Origin: Phytophthora colocasiae
Lineage: Eukaryota; Oomycota; Peronosporomycetes; Peronosporales; Peronosporaceae
Assembly (NCBI GenBank): GCA_018806915.1
Contig: JAGKQI010000057.1
Span: forward strand, 1 to 64,000
Reading direction: 5' to 3'
Length of the DNA: 64,000 bases
How positions within the stretch are numbered: position 1 is the first letter of the stretch; each line of letters starts with the position of its first letter. A program made the position numbers and the translations under genes. Positions 56,601 through 64,000 of the stretch are shown one piece after another. The notes below the pieces were generated by a model, which saw only the letters and a list, made by a program, of their open reading frames with translations, did no database searches and had not been told where the DNA came from.

Positions 56601-58973
56601 AAGTTTGATCCGAACCGGTCCGCTGTCTGTCTGGATTTCTTCAGGATCCGCAAAGAACTCCATCAAGCGCTGAGCTTCTTCTGGTTGCACTACAACGCCA
56701 AGGCCTCGAAGAATGACTGACAATTCGCGGCAATTAACGAAGCCATAGCGTGCGATCAGTTTAGCTTCTTCAATGTCTTCGTCCAGCTCCTCGCCATTCT
56801 CATCAACAGCGTCGCCACGAGCTAAAGCCTGTTTGTGTCTCTTTGTGCAAAACTCCACACACGCTTGCCGATAGTTGACACCTGACGGACGATGCAGCAA
56901 CTTGAGGAATACGTCGCGTAGTGGCGAAGACGCACAATGAACATCGCAACTGACAGGTGCAAAGCTTTCCCACAAAGCGCGACAGCGACCAGCACCACGA
57001 AACCCGCGGCTCCAACGCACCCACGCGTCCAAGAGAGTACGATCCACTGCCTTGAGTGCTTTGCCAACTTCTTCCCAGCGTACCGTTGCTGGTGTCGCTG
57101 GGCCACTCCGACCGGAATCGTCGAAATCGTCCTCATAGCTGGTGTTGTTGTCGACCACAGGGTCACCCTGCTCGCCTTCCCTTGGTGGTGGAAGGTGCTC
57201 CAGGAACTTGACCGCTTTGTCTCTCATCGCCTTGTGGGCAACCCAAGCTGCGTAGCTTTCTCGACTCTGTTCTCGTCGACGACGGTCACCTTCAAGCTTT
57301 CCACGTCGTGCGGGGTTGTTGCGGCGTTCAAAAAGGTAGCGGTCTTTGGAGAATGGATTTGAGTCTGGGTCGTCGTCATCGTCTCCGTTGTTCTGATCGA
57401 AATTTTCGCGCAAGACGTGACCCTGCTGGACAAGCAGTTGCTTGCTCTTCTCCAAGTCTCCACCACGACCTTGGAAGCCTTCACTCATAGCGTGCACGTA
57501 CTTGAGCCCGCTGTTCCGCATGAGCTCTGCCGTAGAGCTTGGCGGACGGCAAGGTTGCTTATGACGGACGACACCGGAACCCATGGAAAAGTCAAAGCGG
57601 GGCGGAGGCGCTTGTCGAACTGGTTTTGCTCCGTCATTGTCCTCAGGGGCTGGCAGGCGAATACGCAGGCGATCTTTGCGACGAACCCATGCATTGTGAG
57701 CTACGATGCCGCCCTCGGCCTTTTCACGGGCTTCTTCCTGACGCGCATTCTCCACAGCTTCGGCATCTTCTTCCAGCCACTGCAACATGCGACGCACACC
57801 AAGGCGATTCAACGCTGACATTTCTATCTCTGCCGTGCTTCTTCCAGAGCTCTGCACTGCTGCTGCCGCGAGTGTCTTCTGGAGACATTCAGCTACGCGA
57901 AGTTGCGCCTGCTGCCAGTACTTCTTGCAGAGTCCCAAGAAGAAGGCGTTCTGCTTCTTCTGGTCAGCTGTGAGTGCTCGACGAGCTGCGATCTTGGCTG
58001 TGTCACCCTTCTGAGGCTTCGCTGCTGCATGCCACTTCAACGTCATGTAGTACGTCGTGCTGCCGTCTTCATTTTTGTCCTGATCCATCATCTGCCGCGT
58101 ACCAGCAGAGAACTGCTTGGCCTCACTCTCGGTGAGTGGCACACGCGAGAAGGTGTGATTCTTGGTGGTCCATTTGACCCAGAGATCCCCCAACGAGCGC
58201 ACTGGGCATGAGCAAGGCCGTTGAAGCTTCACACCTCCAGGCGATTCCAGCACGCTGCACTGTGCTAATACGGTTTGTGCCATCCTGAAAGCTGCTGTGG
58301 TAATGCGAACACTAGAACCATCTTCTAAACTCAAATTTTGGCCTTCACCGGCGCGTACAAGGACTCCCGCGAGATCCAGCATCACCTTCGTGTTGTCCGA
58401 AGGCTCACTTACGATTCCTTCGTACGGCTCCAGCGCTGCTATCATCTTCGGAGAGATCGCGCCTGGATTCGTGCCGACGCAGCGTCTACAGAGCGAACAT
58501 TTCCGAGCCGGACACTGACACCGTGTACGTTGCCTCACCACGGAATGAGCTGGTTCACGACATACTCCTGGGCAATCACAAGCCGAAGTCTTACCTGTCT
58601 TCAACTGACAATCTGTTGCTGCAAGGGCTACCGCCACCTCCAACCACGAGTCTTCGCCGGTAGCTCGAGTCGAGTCCAACTGCGCCAGAGCTCGAGCCAT
58701 GCGCTCATATTTGTCTTTGCGCGCGACCCACACGTCGAACTGCATTTTGTTCCCCTGGGCTCTACTGCCTGCATCTTTGGACTCCTGCGGATCTGAATCG
58801 CTTCGTTTCATCTTGCTTTCGGCCTTGGCCGTAGCAGCTTCAAGCTCCTGATCTTCGTCACCGAACGCATTGTTCTCGTACAGATCGTCGATACAGTCGT
58901 CCCGAACAATTGAAGGAGGCCGTCGCAAAGTCTCTTTACTGCCTTGAGAGCGCAAATGCTTCCCAACTGCCAT
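53664..58973 (-). CDS. Large EF-hand and fibronectin type III protein
   Basis: A single 5310-bp exon encoding 1769 aa from the ATG at 58973. The N-terminal third has three 'WV/AxxK' helical motifs (FDVWVARKDKYERM, HNAWVRRKDRLRIR, YAAWVAHKAMRDK), a Cys-rich cluster (~125-165: CDCPGVC, CQCPARKCSLC) and charged low-complexity stretches. From ~residue 930, FN3-like modules appear (GLSPNTKYAFRIRALNGFG; GLHSGTTYQFRVQAVNAEG; GLEPNTRYRFRLRVVG; LQSETVYRLRVFALN). Between them lie two EF-hand pairs: DADGNGRISRDEF (~1065) with a weaker DDNESISWDEF (~1135), and DVDGSGYLELPEF (~1340) with DLDSDGKISYTEF (~1375). The C-terminal ~200 aa are a conserved-looking domain I do not recognise. No signal peptide or membrane segment, so probably a cytosolic Ca2+-responsive scaffold. 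The 'W..K' motifs recall coiled-coil ciliary proteins; a flagellar role is speculation. Confidence 0.85.
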   Translation of the reverse strand: MAVGKHLRSQGSKETLRRPPSIVRDDCIDDLYENNAFGDEDQELEAATAKAESKMKRSDSDPQESKDAGSRAQGNKMQFDVWVARKDKYERMARALAQLDSTRATGEDSWLEVAVALAATDCQLKTGKTSACDCPGVCREPAHSVVRQRTRCQCPARKCSLCRRCVGTNPGAISPKMIAALEPYEGIVSEPSDNTKVMLDLAGVLVRAGEGQNLSLEDGSSVRITTAAFRMAQTVLAQCSVLESPGGVKLQRPCSCPVRSLGDLWVKWTTKNHTFSRVPLTESEAKQFSAGTRQMMDQDKNEDGSTTYYMTLKWHAAAKPQKGDTAKIAARRALTADQKKQNAFFLGLCKKYWQQAQLRVAECLQKTLAAAAVQSSGRSTAEIEMSALNRLGVRRMLQWLEEDAEAVENARQEEAREKAEGGIVAHNAWVRRKDRLRIRLPAPEDNDGAKPVRQAPPPRFDFSMGSGVVRHKQPCRPPSSTAELMRNSGLKYVHAMSEGFQGRGGDLEKSKQLLVQQGHVLRENFDQNNGDDDDDPDSNPFSKDRYLFERRNNPARRGKLEGDRRRREQSRESYAAWVAHKAMRDKAVKFLEHLPPPREGEQGDPVVDNNTSYEDDFDDSGRSGPATPATVRWEEVGKALKAVDRTLLDAWVRWSRGFRGAGRCRALWESFAPVSCDVHCASSPLRDVFLKLLHRPSGVNYRQACVEFCTKRHKQALARGDAVDENGEELDEDIEEAKLIARYGFVNCRELSVILRGLGVVVQPEEAQRLMEFFADPEEIQTDSGPVRIKLEAFLTVVGDERRALCRGDTDQLLSSVCMWETVCHDCGMLNAFQLVLGTEGSSRRRRAELPGHVCRREQYGGRFNCKPESDMIAVRQIAPRRCAFAQWDDTLAAPFLKKLELWSAVPREQHVLRELMTSGQPPSIPVLERDDDDETVDWTTMLRLRWKMPSNGKGGAPAFYQLETAGAEGSATFRVSSYHEICRDPKDFSDNDGVPRGAFTVTGLSPNTKYAFRIRALNGFGAGVYAFSYFVTAPARPAEPLAILIGPYSVKLAWENSSYYTRRLKELEEVFREADADGNGRISRDEFMEEIERRKPKLVAFLQQTTAVSGATEHNAKASLSVFDAIETDDNESISWDEFLRFFHGVLDLSDTASRSSRDSKVSSRSTNSRRRLSGSASSRSTQKASARSSKSSASASTCRYILKQCSNESAGEYVEIYRGAAPRFEVLGLHSGTTYQFRVQAVNAEGHASLHSEPVVVNTLLPPPAPPTVNTSAFETAVQSGAIQLRWAVANARPTLSAAAQRAPNGADDQVSWLLKEWAQETSLDDGAVDYKARFDRYDVDGSGYLELPEFQTLLSELGVPPTPERLAAYLAAFDLDSDGKISYTEFARWWTQSDVHYVLKRDSGYRDGVTDDLQVPGSSKADEMRLVCYRGSDTTATVSGLEPNTRYRFRLRVVGVHASSALSEALSICTAPSAPTCIGRVDVGCDDALVRWHPGPGGAVRYAVDCKRIETLTPKAFTVNDGPSEWRRVYEGREPIALIRELQSETVYRLRVFALNSDATQSAQSTVSQLCTISKEDAQRRARMTRKPAGAADYFTVECGPEEGDLVLGDTVLFCERLMRRTTDADRFSKPKPGLAQASVYSVTSSTGGAEAVGERTVAAKVAGISRHPRHGNVLTLAVVWCTVQIYNQEPLETASRRSRTSTSGRKKLASIHTTSRDLVAMASADGYMLPADLKITRPERNLYRFDTFRAEWEDEAARYPSTWDK

Positions 58974-59167
58974 CGTCTGGAAGCCTCACAAACAATAGGT
59001 ACGCAGTCAGCAGAACCAATTATGATGGCCATGCAGACTCTAGGGCGAAACTACTCACATGAGATCCCCACTTGAAAATAGGCTTCCAAAGCTTCCCATG
59101 CACACGTCAACTGGGGCCCTAGGTATATATTTACGTCGCTGTTGGCGTTGTTACAAGTCCCAAGTAC

Positions 59168-60151
59168 TTAGGCCTCGTCATCTTCCTCTGCATGATCGGA
59201 CTCTTCTCCGTTCTGCTCCTCGTCGTCGCTACCGTCATCACTACCAGTTCCCATGCCGCCTTGGAAGAGAATTTCGCACACGCGCTCGTCCACCAGCCAC
59301 TCGTCTTCGTGCACAGGCAACGCCATGAAGAAACCGATGACGTCTACAGGGTCCAGTTCCTCCTCATCAGCTCCCATCCACTCACCTAAGTCTGCCAGCA
59401 CCTCATTGTTGAATCGGAACGCACGCAGCTCTTCCCCGAAATTCTTTTCCTCTCCTTCCTCTTCCTCTTCGTCCTGTTTCTCTTTCTTACCAGGTTGTTT
59501 CTCCTTCTCCGCACTTGTCTCATCATCACCTTCTTCTTCTTCATCCGATGGCAACTGCTGCTGATCCTCGTAGTAACTCTTAGGGTACGCGTGTTCACAG
59601 GCCATTTCATAGTGCACGAGTTCTCTGGGCGTCGCGTCATCGTCTCCGAATGCCACCACAACGGTGAATTTGATGATTGTCTCCTGTACATCTTCCTCTT
59701 CCTGTTTAACTCTCTCGAACCTGTACTTAGTAATCATCGATCCTTTCTCCTTCTTAACCACTGGTACCACCGACTTCTTCCTCTTCTTGGTCACTTTCTT
59801 GCTGCTCTTCTGTTCCAACGTCCACCGCACGTCCGTCATCATGACCACATTGCGTTGTACGTCATAGTCGCAGCTGTAGCTGTCCACCGTCAGCTTCTCA
59901 GCCAACGTCTTAAACACGGGACTCTGACTCGTGACGCCTTGGATCAGGTCCATGGATACCGGGTGCTTGTTCAGATGTTCACGCACTCGAGTGGTCTCGA
60001 ACGCCAGTCGCGCCTGGGCGCTCAGTGCACGCAGCACGTCCAGACGTAGCGCTAAGTCGCCGCTCTCAAAATGATCCACAATACGCTCAATAGCGGCGTC
60101 TACATCGGCCGCGATGCTGCTGCCGCGGCGGTCGTACGCTCCGGTCGACAT
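59168..60151 (-). CDS. Unrecognised acidic protein, 327 aa
   Basis: Single exon from ATG 60151 (MSTGAYDRRGSS); the frame is open further up to 60160 via GTG only. The N-terminal ~90 aa are helical (IERIVDHFESGDLALRLDVL). A basic patch KKVTKKRKK could be a nuclear localisation signal. A central beta-rich stretch (TVVVAFGDDDATPRELVHYE) is followed by long Glu/Asp runs. Near the C-terminus is a compact hydrophobic segment, LADLGEWMG...DVIGFFMALPVHEDEW, then an acidic tail. The acidic, Lys-patched composition suits a nuclear or chaperone-like protein, but I recognise no family. Divergent from the acidic protein at 60368. Confidence 0.75.
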   Translation of the reverse strand: MSTGAYDRRGSSIAADVDAAIERIVDHFESGDLALRLDVLRALSAQARLAFETTRVREHLNKHPVSMDLIQGVTSQSPVFKTLAEKLTVDSYSCDYDVQRNVVMMTDVRWTLEQKSSKKVTKKRKKSVVPVVKKEKGSMITKYRFERVKQEEEDVQETIIKFTVVVAFGDDDATPRELVHYEMACEHAYPKSYYEDQQQLPSDEEEEGDDETSAEKEKQPGKKEKQDEEEEEGEEKNFGEELRAFRFNNEVLADLGEWMGADEEELDPVDVIGFFMALPVHEDEWLVDERVCEILFQGGMGTGSDDGSDDEEQNGEESDHAEEDDEA

Positions 60152-60367
60152 CGTCTCCACTCTGCAATTGATACACTGACGTACTTGCAGCGAGCGATTG
60201 GAGCAGATACTGCGGACTTAAACGGGAGAAAGTGTAGGTTTTACGTATCCTATCTGATACGAATCAGATTTTTATACGGACTTAAGTGAATGTTGTGCGT
60301 CACCAGTCGTCACGAAAAGAGCTCTTCATTAACGGATTGTTGCAAATTGAGAGCGGAATTGTTCACG
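60152..60367. promoter_or_regulatory. Divergent promoter region between two acidic-protein genes
   Basis: 216 bp separate the start codons. An upstream in-frame ATG at 60290 exists for the plus-strand gene. No recognisable motif. Confidence 0.4.
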
Positions 60368-60928
60368 ATGGACGCGGATCACGCTATGGACGACGCCTCT
60401 GCGCCCCCAACGCAGTACACGCAGCAGATTTCAGCCGCCGAGTACGAGCGACAGGCCGTGGAGTTCACGACGCAAGAGGTGGAGCGCTTGAACGCCGCCG
60501 TCCGTGCGCAGCCGGAGCTCGGCGCTCGTTCCGAGTTCTTCCAGGACGAGGAGAACGTGGCCAAGGGACTTCCCGTTTTCCAGGGTAAACACACGCGTTT
60601 TGTGTATGATGACGAGGAGGAGGAGATTGTAGTGGCGGTGGATGTGACCCAGGAGGCGCTGAACAATGGACCACTGGTGCGCACAGTCGCAGAGCTGGAT
60701 GAGGACGTTGATGGAGAAGAAGAGGAAGACGAGGAATACGAGGAAGAAGAATATGAAGAAGAGCAGGATGAGACCGTGCAGAATCATTTCTACAACGCAG
60801 AACAGCAAGACGGAATGGTTGTAGATGACGCACACGTCAATGCTCTGATGGAAGACGTGGAGATGGAGATGGCTGCGGTGGCCATTGACGAGCAGAAGCT
60901 GCTGCACGCAGCAGGTCAAAGGCAGTGA
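60368..60928 (+). CDS. Unrecognised acidic protein, 186 aa
   Basis: Single exon. I chose ATG 60368 (MDADHAMDDASAPP) because the extension from ATG 60290 is Cys/Ser-rich and unlike the rest. Residues ~20-60 form a helical region (ISAAEYERQAVEFTTQEVE). A short beta segment (GKHTRFVYDD, EIVVAVDV) precedes a dense Glu/Tyr run (~118-140) and a helical C-terminus (VNALMEDVEMEMAAVAI). No known domain recognised. It shares a short divergent promoter region with the other acidic protein, which may mean co-expression. Confidence 0.7.
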   Translation: MDADHAMDDASAPPTQYTQQISAAEYERQAVEFTTQEVERLNAAVRAQPELGARSEFFQDEENVAKGLPVFQGKHTRFVYDDEEEEIVVAVDVTQEALNNGPLVRTVAELDEDVDGEEEEDEEYEEEEYEEEQDETVQNHFYNAEQQDGMVVDDAHVNALMEDVEMEMAAVAIDEQKLLHAAGQRQ

Positions 60929-61052
60929 AATGGATGCCAACTGTGTATTTTAGACGCCTTTGCATGGGGAAAAAAAAATCAAGAAGCTGAAGGATGGAGA
61001 GGGCTTTATGCATATCAACTACCAGGCGTTTTAACCTTCATCTCCTGTATGA

Positions 61053-62198
61053 CTAGAATACTTTAAACTTGGAGAGGAAGCCTGATTTCTGCGGCGCATT
61101 GCCAGTCTTCTCCGCCTTGAGTCGGTCCTTGAGTGTCTTGGGCTGTAGCTGCTGTAGGAACGACTTGTGGTCTTGCTTGAGCACGAGCATCGTGTTCTCC
61201 TTGATAGGCTCGAACATGGTCTTTATGGGGCAACCCAGTCGAAGTTGGACGGACTTACGGTCCAGATTCGTACATGAAACCTCGTACGGAGACCCTGGCG
61301 CGATGAAGTACAAGTACAAGTTCCATGCAAAGTCCTTGAGGTCATCTGCCTTCATCTGCAATGCCATCTCCTCAAACCGCCGGATCTGGCGTGCGCATTT
61401 GAGATTTTCCGCTCTGAATTCTGTAGGAAGAGGACCAGTTAGCCTACTTTAAAATACACACAAAGAAGAAACTACAACGTACTCTTCTCGAGGTAGTCAA
61501 GCATCTCTCGGAACAGGATTTTGTCGCCTAGGATGTCGTCCAGAGAGAAATTCCCTTTGGCGATTTTCTCGTCCGTTAGAGTTGTGACAGTAGGCAGATC
61601 CACCTGGTACGAACTATCGGAGTCGAAAACCTTCTTGACGATCATCTCGTGTACAGCTGAGACCTTTGTAGCCATCTCTGTGTACTGTGGTGCCTTAAGG
61701 AAGCGCATGAGCGTGTCCTTCTGCAGCGTCTTGATGGCGTCCTGCATGGCCACGTCAAAGAGTTTGGCTCGAAATTCACCAGGCCGCTTCATCCGCTCCT
61801 GTGTCTGCTCTCGATCGTCCGATGGCAAACTCACTTCATTTGGAGAGTTTAAGGACAGGAAATCGGCCCAGATCTGGTCTGCCATCTCCTTGCATGACTG
61901 TACAGACTCCGGGTCACGGAAGTCCAGTAGCCCACACTCGTCCTTGAATTTGTCCACTGCCATGAAGAAGTTGAGATTCTCAGCGCAATACTGCAGCAGA
62001 TTGTCCGTTAGTGTAAAAAAAACCACGACCAAGTTGTGATAGAGCTAAACGTACTTGTTTCTGGCAAAAGTCGAGCAGATAACCGCAGGAGACGGGGTTC
62101 GAGATGATGTCGTCAATAACGATGTCGCGCTTGTCCTTGGCACCTTTCTCCAGCACTTTGACGAGCGTCTCGATCTCATTACCACCCTTCTTCGCCAT
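61053..62198 (-). CDS. Tandem RGS-domain protein
   Basis: Predicted 339 aa from exons 62198-62055, 61990-61483 and 61420-61053. Two RGS-like domains lie in tandem. The first (~30-150) has CAENLNFFMAVDKFKDEC, IWADFLSLNSPNEVSL and DTLMRFLKAPQY. The second (~195-320) has DILGDKILFREMLDYLEKK, RAENLKCARQIRRFEEM, LYLYFIAPGSPYEVSC and LVLKQDHKSFLQQL. RGS domains accelerate GTP hydrolysis by G-alpha subunits; whether both domains keep that activity cannot be judged here. No membrane segment or lipidation signal seen, so cytosolic. Both introns are 64-62 bp with clean GT-AG ends, and the first falls inside RGS 1. Confidence 0.88.
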
Positions 62199-62579
62199 AG
62201 TCTATACAAGTCGCTGGAGTGAAAGTGCTGCAACGGACGCAGGCAGACGGAGAAGCAGGAGTGACAGGAATCAAGAGCCCACCTTGGAGCTGCAGTTTAT
62301 TTTGGTAGCACTACAAGTTGGTACAAATATCCCCCGCATTACGTTTCTTCCTCGAGGAACCATCCCAAGGATCGACCGATTTAGCTGATCATAAAGCTTT
62401 ATTTTGAGGACGATGTGAAGGGCCTTCAAGTAGTTATGATGATACGAGAAAGATAGGATAACTTGATGAGAAGTGATTCAAAGATGTAGTAGAATGAGAT
62501 ACATTTTAGAAAGCTATAAAGCTAGAAAACGAAGGAGGCTAGCTGGCTTGAGGTACGTCGTGTTCTGCCTCTCTTCATC
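62199..62579. other. Intergenic region between RGS gene and helical protein B
   Basis: 381 bp, the first ~120 bp GC-balanced (RGS 5' side) and the remainder AT-rich, consistent with the 3' UTR of the minus-strand gene at 62580 lying upstream of the RGS promoter. No gene or repeat recognised. Confidence 0.5.
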
Positions 62580-63278
62580 CTACGAGCTCTTACTCGAATC
62601 GTCCGGGCCCTGGAACGCGCTCGTGACGTAGCCCAGACCCGATGACACAGCCCCTGTGGCGCGCTCCATCAGCGTCGGTTCCGCCGGCTTCATCTTGTCG
62701 GAGGCCTCGGACGCCTTGTTGGAGATGCTGTCGGCAGCGGACGAGGCCTGATCCGCCATCGACTTCTGGTATGTCGCGAACTGGTTCTGAAGCGACTCGA
62801 AGCCGTGGAACGTCGAGTCTCGAGTGGAACTGACGAGCGACGAGATCGAGTCCTGCCACGACGATGCCGTCTTGGAGCCGCTGTCCTTGGCGTTGTCGAC
62901 GCCCGAATTGATAGAGTCGCGAAGGCGCTGGTCGTAGTCCTGAGCCGACTTGGCCAGGTCGTCCAGCGCTGAACCGGCCTGATCCATGGAGCGTTTGGCA
63001 GCGTCGACGACCTGGTCGGACGCGTGGTTGCCGCTTTGGCGGACATCTTCACTCGAGCGCTTGAACTGATCCACGGACTCTCTGGCTCGGTCCATGGACG
63101 TTTGGAAGTAGGACGTGGCTGTCTCCTTGGAGGATTTGTGCGAGTTGTCGTAGTCGGAGAACTTGCTCTTGAGTGAGTCGAGGTAGTTCGAGGCTTCGTT
63201 GGCGCCGTTCTTCATCATGTCTTGCAGCTTGGAGAATTCCTGCTGGGAGGTGCTGTTGGTGTTGTCGGAGATGGCCAT
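62580..63278 (-). CDS. Helical repeat protein B (family unrecognised; relative of 46791-47719)
   Basis: Single exon, 232 aa from ATG 63278 (MAISDNTNSTSQQEF). It is almost entirely amphipathic helix rich in Ser, Asp, Ala and Lys (ATSYFQTSMDRARESVDQF, DQVVDAAKRSMDQAGSAL, DYDQRLRDSINSGVDNA), ending GAVSSGLGYVTSAF. No signal peptide. The N-terminal layout (YLDSLKSKFSDYD...TATSYFQ...DRARESVD) and the GYVTSAF/YVTGAL ending match protein A 15 kb to the left, although A has an intron at YLES/LK and B does not. The composition resembles LEA-like or lipid-droplet-coat proteins; function not assigned. The frame continues upstream to 63548, but the extension looks non-coding. Confidence 0.75.
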   Translation of the reverse strand: MAISDNTNSTSQQEFSKLQDMMKNGANEASNYLDSLKSKFSDYDNSHKSSKETATSYFQTSMDRARESVDQFKRSSEDVRQSGNHASDQVVDAAKRSMDQAGSALDDLAKSAQDYDQRLRDSINSGVDNAKDSGSKTASSWQDSISSLVSSTRDSTFHGFESLQNQFATYQKSMADQASSAADSISNKASEASDKMKPAEPTLMERATGAVSSGLGYVTSAFQGPDDSSKSS

Positions 63279-63749
63279 GGTGGTGGTTGGTTGGGTGTCG
63301 GTTTGGTCTTGTGCTCGTGCGAGTAAATGTTGGAATGGAGTCTGGAGTCCGAGCGTCGAGCACAGGATACTACTACATTTCGCATTCGGCCGCCTTCCAC
63401 TGCAGGGCAGCCATCTATTCTTTTGGTGGCTGCAATGAGATTGTATCACTGAGAAATTCGTTGCCGTAGATGTCCACACGTCGGACCAGACGTCCATATC
63501 GCCTTGTGATTGGCTGTCCTTGTTGAAGTTGAGACAAATCCTACCCAAGTGCGCGACAATATAGCTGCAGCGAAGTTATGCAGCGAAGTTGTCCTTAAAA
63601 GTAAACAGGAATGATACCGGCACCACTTCCTCCGACTCGAATCGTTTTCTTCTCAAAGAAATAAAATACTATTAGAACTAATGTTTTATAAACTTTCTTC
63701 ACTGTTATAGATTATAGATGCAGTCCCCGCTCGCCTTCCGGAGACTTAC
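63279..63749. other. Intergenic region upstream of helical protein B
   Basis: 471 bp. It includes the 5' UTR/promoter side of protein B and an AT-rich stretch (63600-63720) that is probably the 3' UTR of the minus-strand gene ending at 63750. Short open frames here show no protein character. Confidence 0.45.
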
Positions 63750-64000
63750 TTACCAGCCCATCGCTAGCAAGTCCTCCCTCGACACGTCCACCATGTGCTC
63801 AATCAGCGACCACCAGCTCAAACATGGCTTTAGGGTGTGCCGTGTACTGGAATCACTTGTATTAGAACTCAAACCTGCAGTCGACGTGTCGATGTCGACG
63901 CTGTCTGGGATCGCCTCACGGAACACCTGAGCGCCTTGACTGTTGAGCGTGAAGGAGTCATCCCCGTCGTTGCCCGAAATCTGCGCATTGTCGTCGCTCC
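63750..64000 (-). CDS. 3'-terminal part of an unidentified gene (cut by window edge)
   Basis: On the minus strand an open frame enters from the right window edge and runs to TAA at 63752-63750. The visible 82 or so residues are acidic and Ser/Thr-rich (SGNDGDDSFTLNSQGAQVF, SVDIDTSTAGLSSNTSD) and end SWWSLIEHMVDVSREDLLAMGW. A good donor, GTAAGT, overlaps the stop, so the exon could instead splice at GGCTG. No family recognised; the start lies outside the window. Confidence 0.5.
   Translation of the reverse strand, partial: SDDNAQISGNDGDDSFTLNSQGAQVFREAIPDSVDIDTSTAGLSSNTSDSSTRHTLKPCLSWWSLIEHMVDVSREDLLAMGW

Noticed and set aside
54581..58796. Plus-strand frames opposite the EF-hand/FN3 gene (54581-55162, 57539-57973, 58338-58796)
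   Set aside because: Shadows of a 1769-codon frame with recognisable FN3 and EF-hand motifs.
62580..63548. Extension of helical protein B up to 63548
   Set aside because: The extra 90 residues lack the protein's composition and overlap what looks like promoter sequence; ATG 63278 gives an N-terminus like that of protein A.

Overview
The window looks like nuclear DNA from an oomycete, most likely Phytophthora or a close relative. I infer this from 60-75 bp GT-AG introns, tightly packed GC-balanced genes, and protein content that fits a stramenopile (BK-type channel, tandem RGS protein, EF-hand/FN3 giant, piggyBac relic). I could not run a database search, so the genus is inference.

Bases 1-34564 are one uninterrupted head-to-tail tandem array. 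The unit is about 610 bp (observed spacing 591-618 bp, apart from one 289-bp deleted unit), and each unit carries one plus-strand tRNA-Asp(GTC) gene. I count 58 tRNA starts. Forty-three are apparently identical, canonical 72-nt genes. The other 15 carry T-stem, acceptor or D-stem changes, indels or truncation, and they are crowded at the left end (copies 1-8) and at the extreme right (55 and 58). Each gene has a GT-rich tract upstream and a T-run plus a pyrimidine tract downstream. The array stops within the last two bases of the final tRNA; a diverged piece of spacer reappears 135 bp further on.

Bases 34849-36926 hold a decayed piggyBac-type DNA transposon. It has TTAA duplications, 14-bp perfect terminal inverted repeats, subterminal palindromes, and a frameshifted transposase lacking most of its catalytic core. 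Its right end lies 17 bp from the first ATG of the next gene.

Bases 36944-64000 are ordinary dense genes. In order: a MUT-7/EXD3-like exonuclease carrying YbaK-like and Mut7-C domains (+); WRAP73/WDR8 (+); a BK/Slo-type K+ channel with RCK domains (-); a helical repeat protein A (-); replication factor C subunit RFC5 (+); translation release factor eRF3 (-); a METTL13-type eEF1A methyltransferase (+); a 1769-aa EF-hand/FN3 protein (-); two unrecognised acidic proteins (- and +); a tandem RGS-domain protein (-); helical protein B, a relative of A (-); and the 3' part of a further gene (-). Several pairs are divergent with short shared promoters: eRF3/METTL13, protein A/RFC5, and the two acidic proteins. 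Others are tail-to-tail with less than 100 bp between them.

Themes that recur are translation and tRNA biology (the tRNA-Asp array, a YbaK-like deacylase module in the exonuclease, eRF3, METTL13) and signalling (K+ channel, RGS, EF-hand). Grouping these as a functional neighbourhood is speculative. The most unusual object is the tRNA-Asp array itself.
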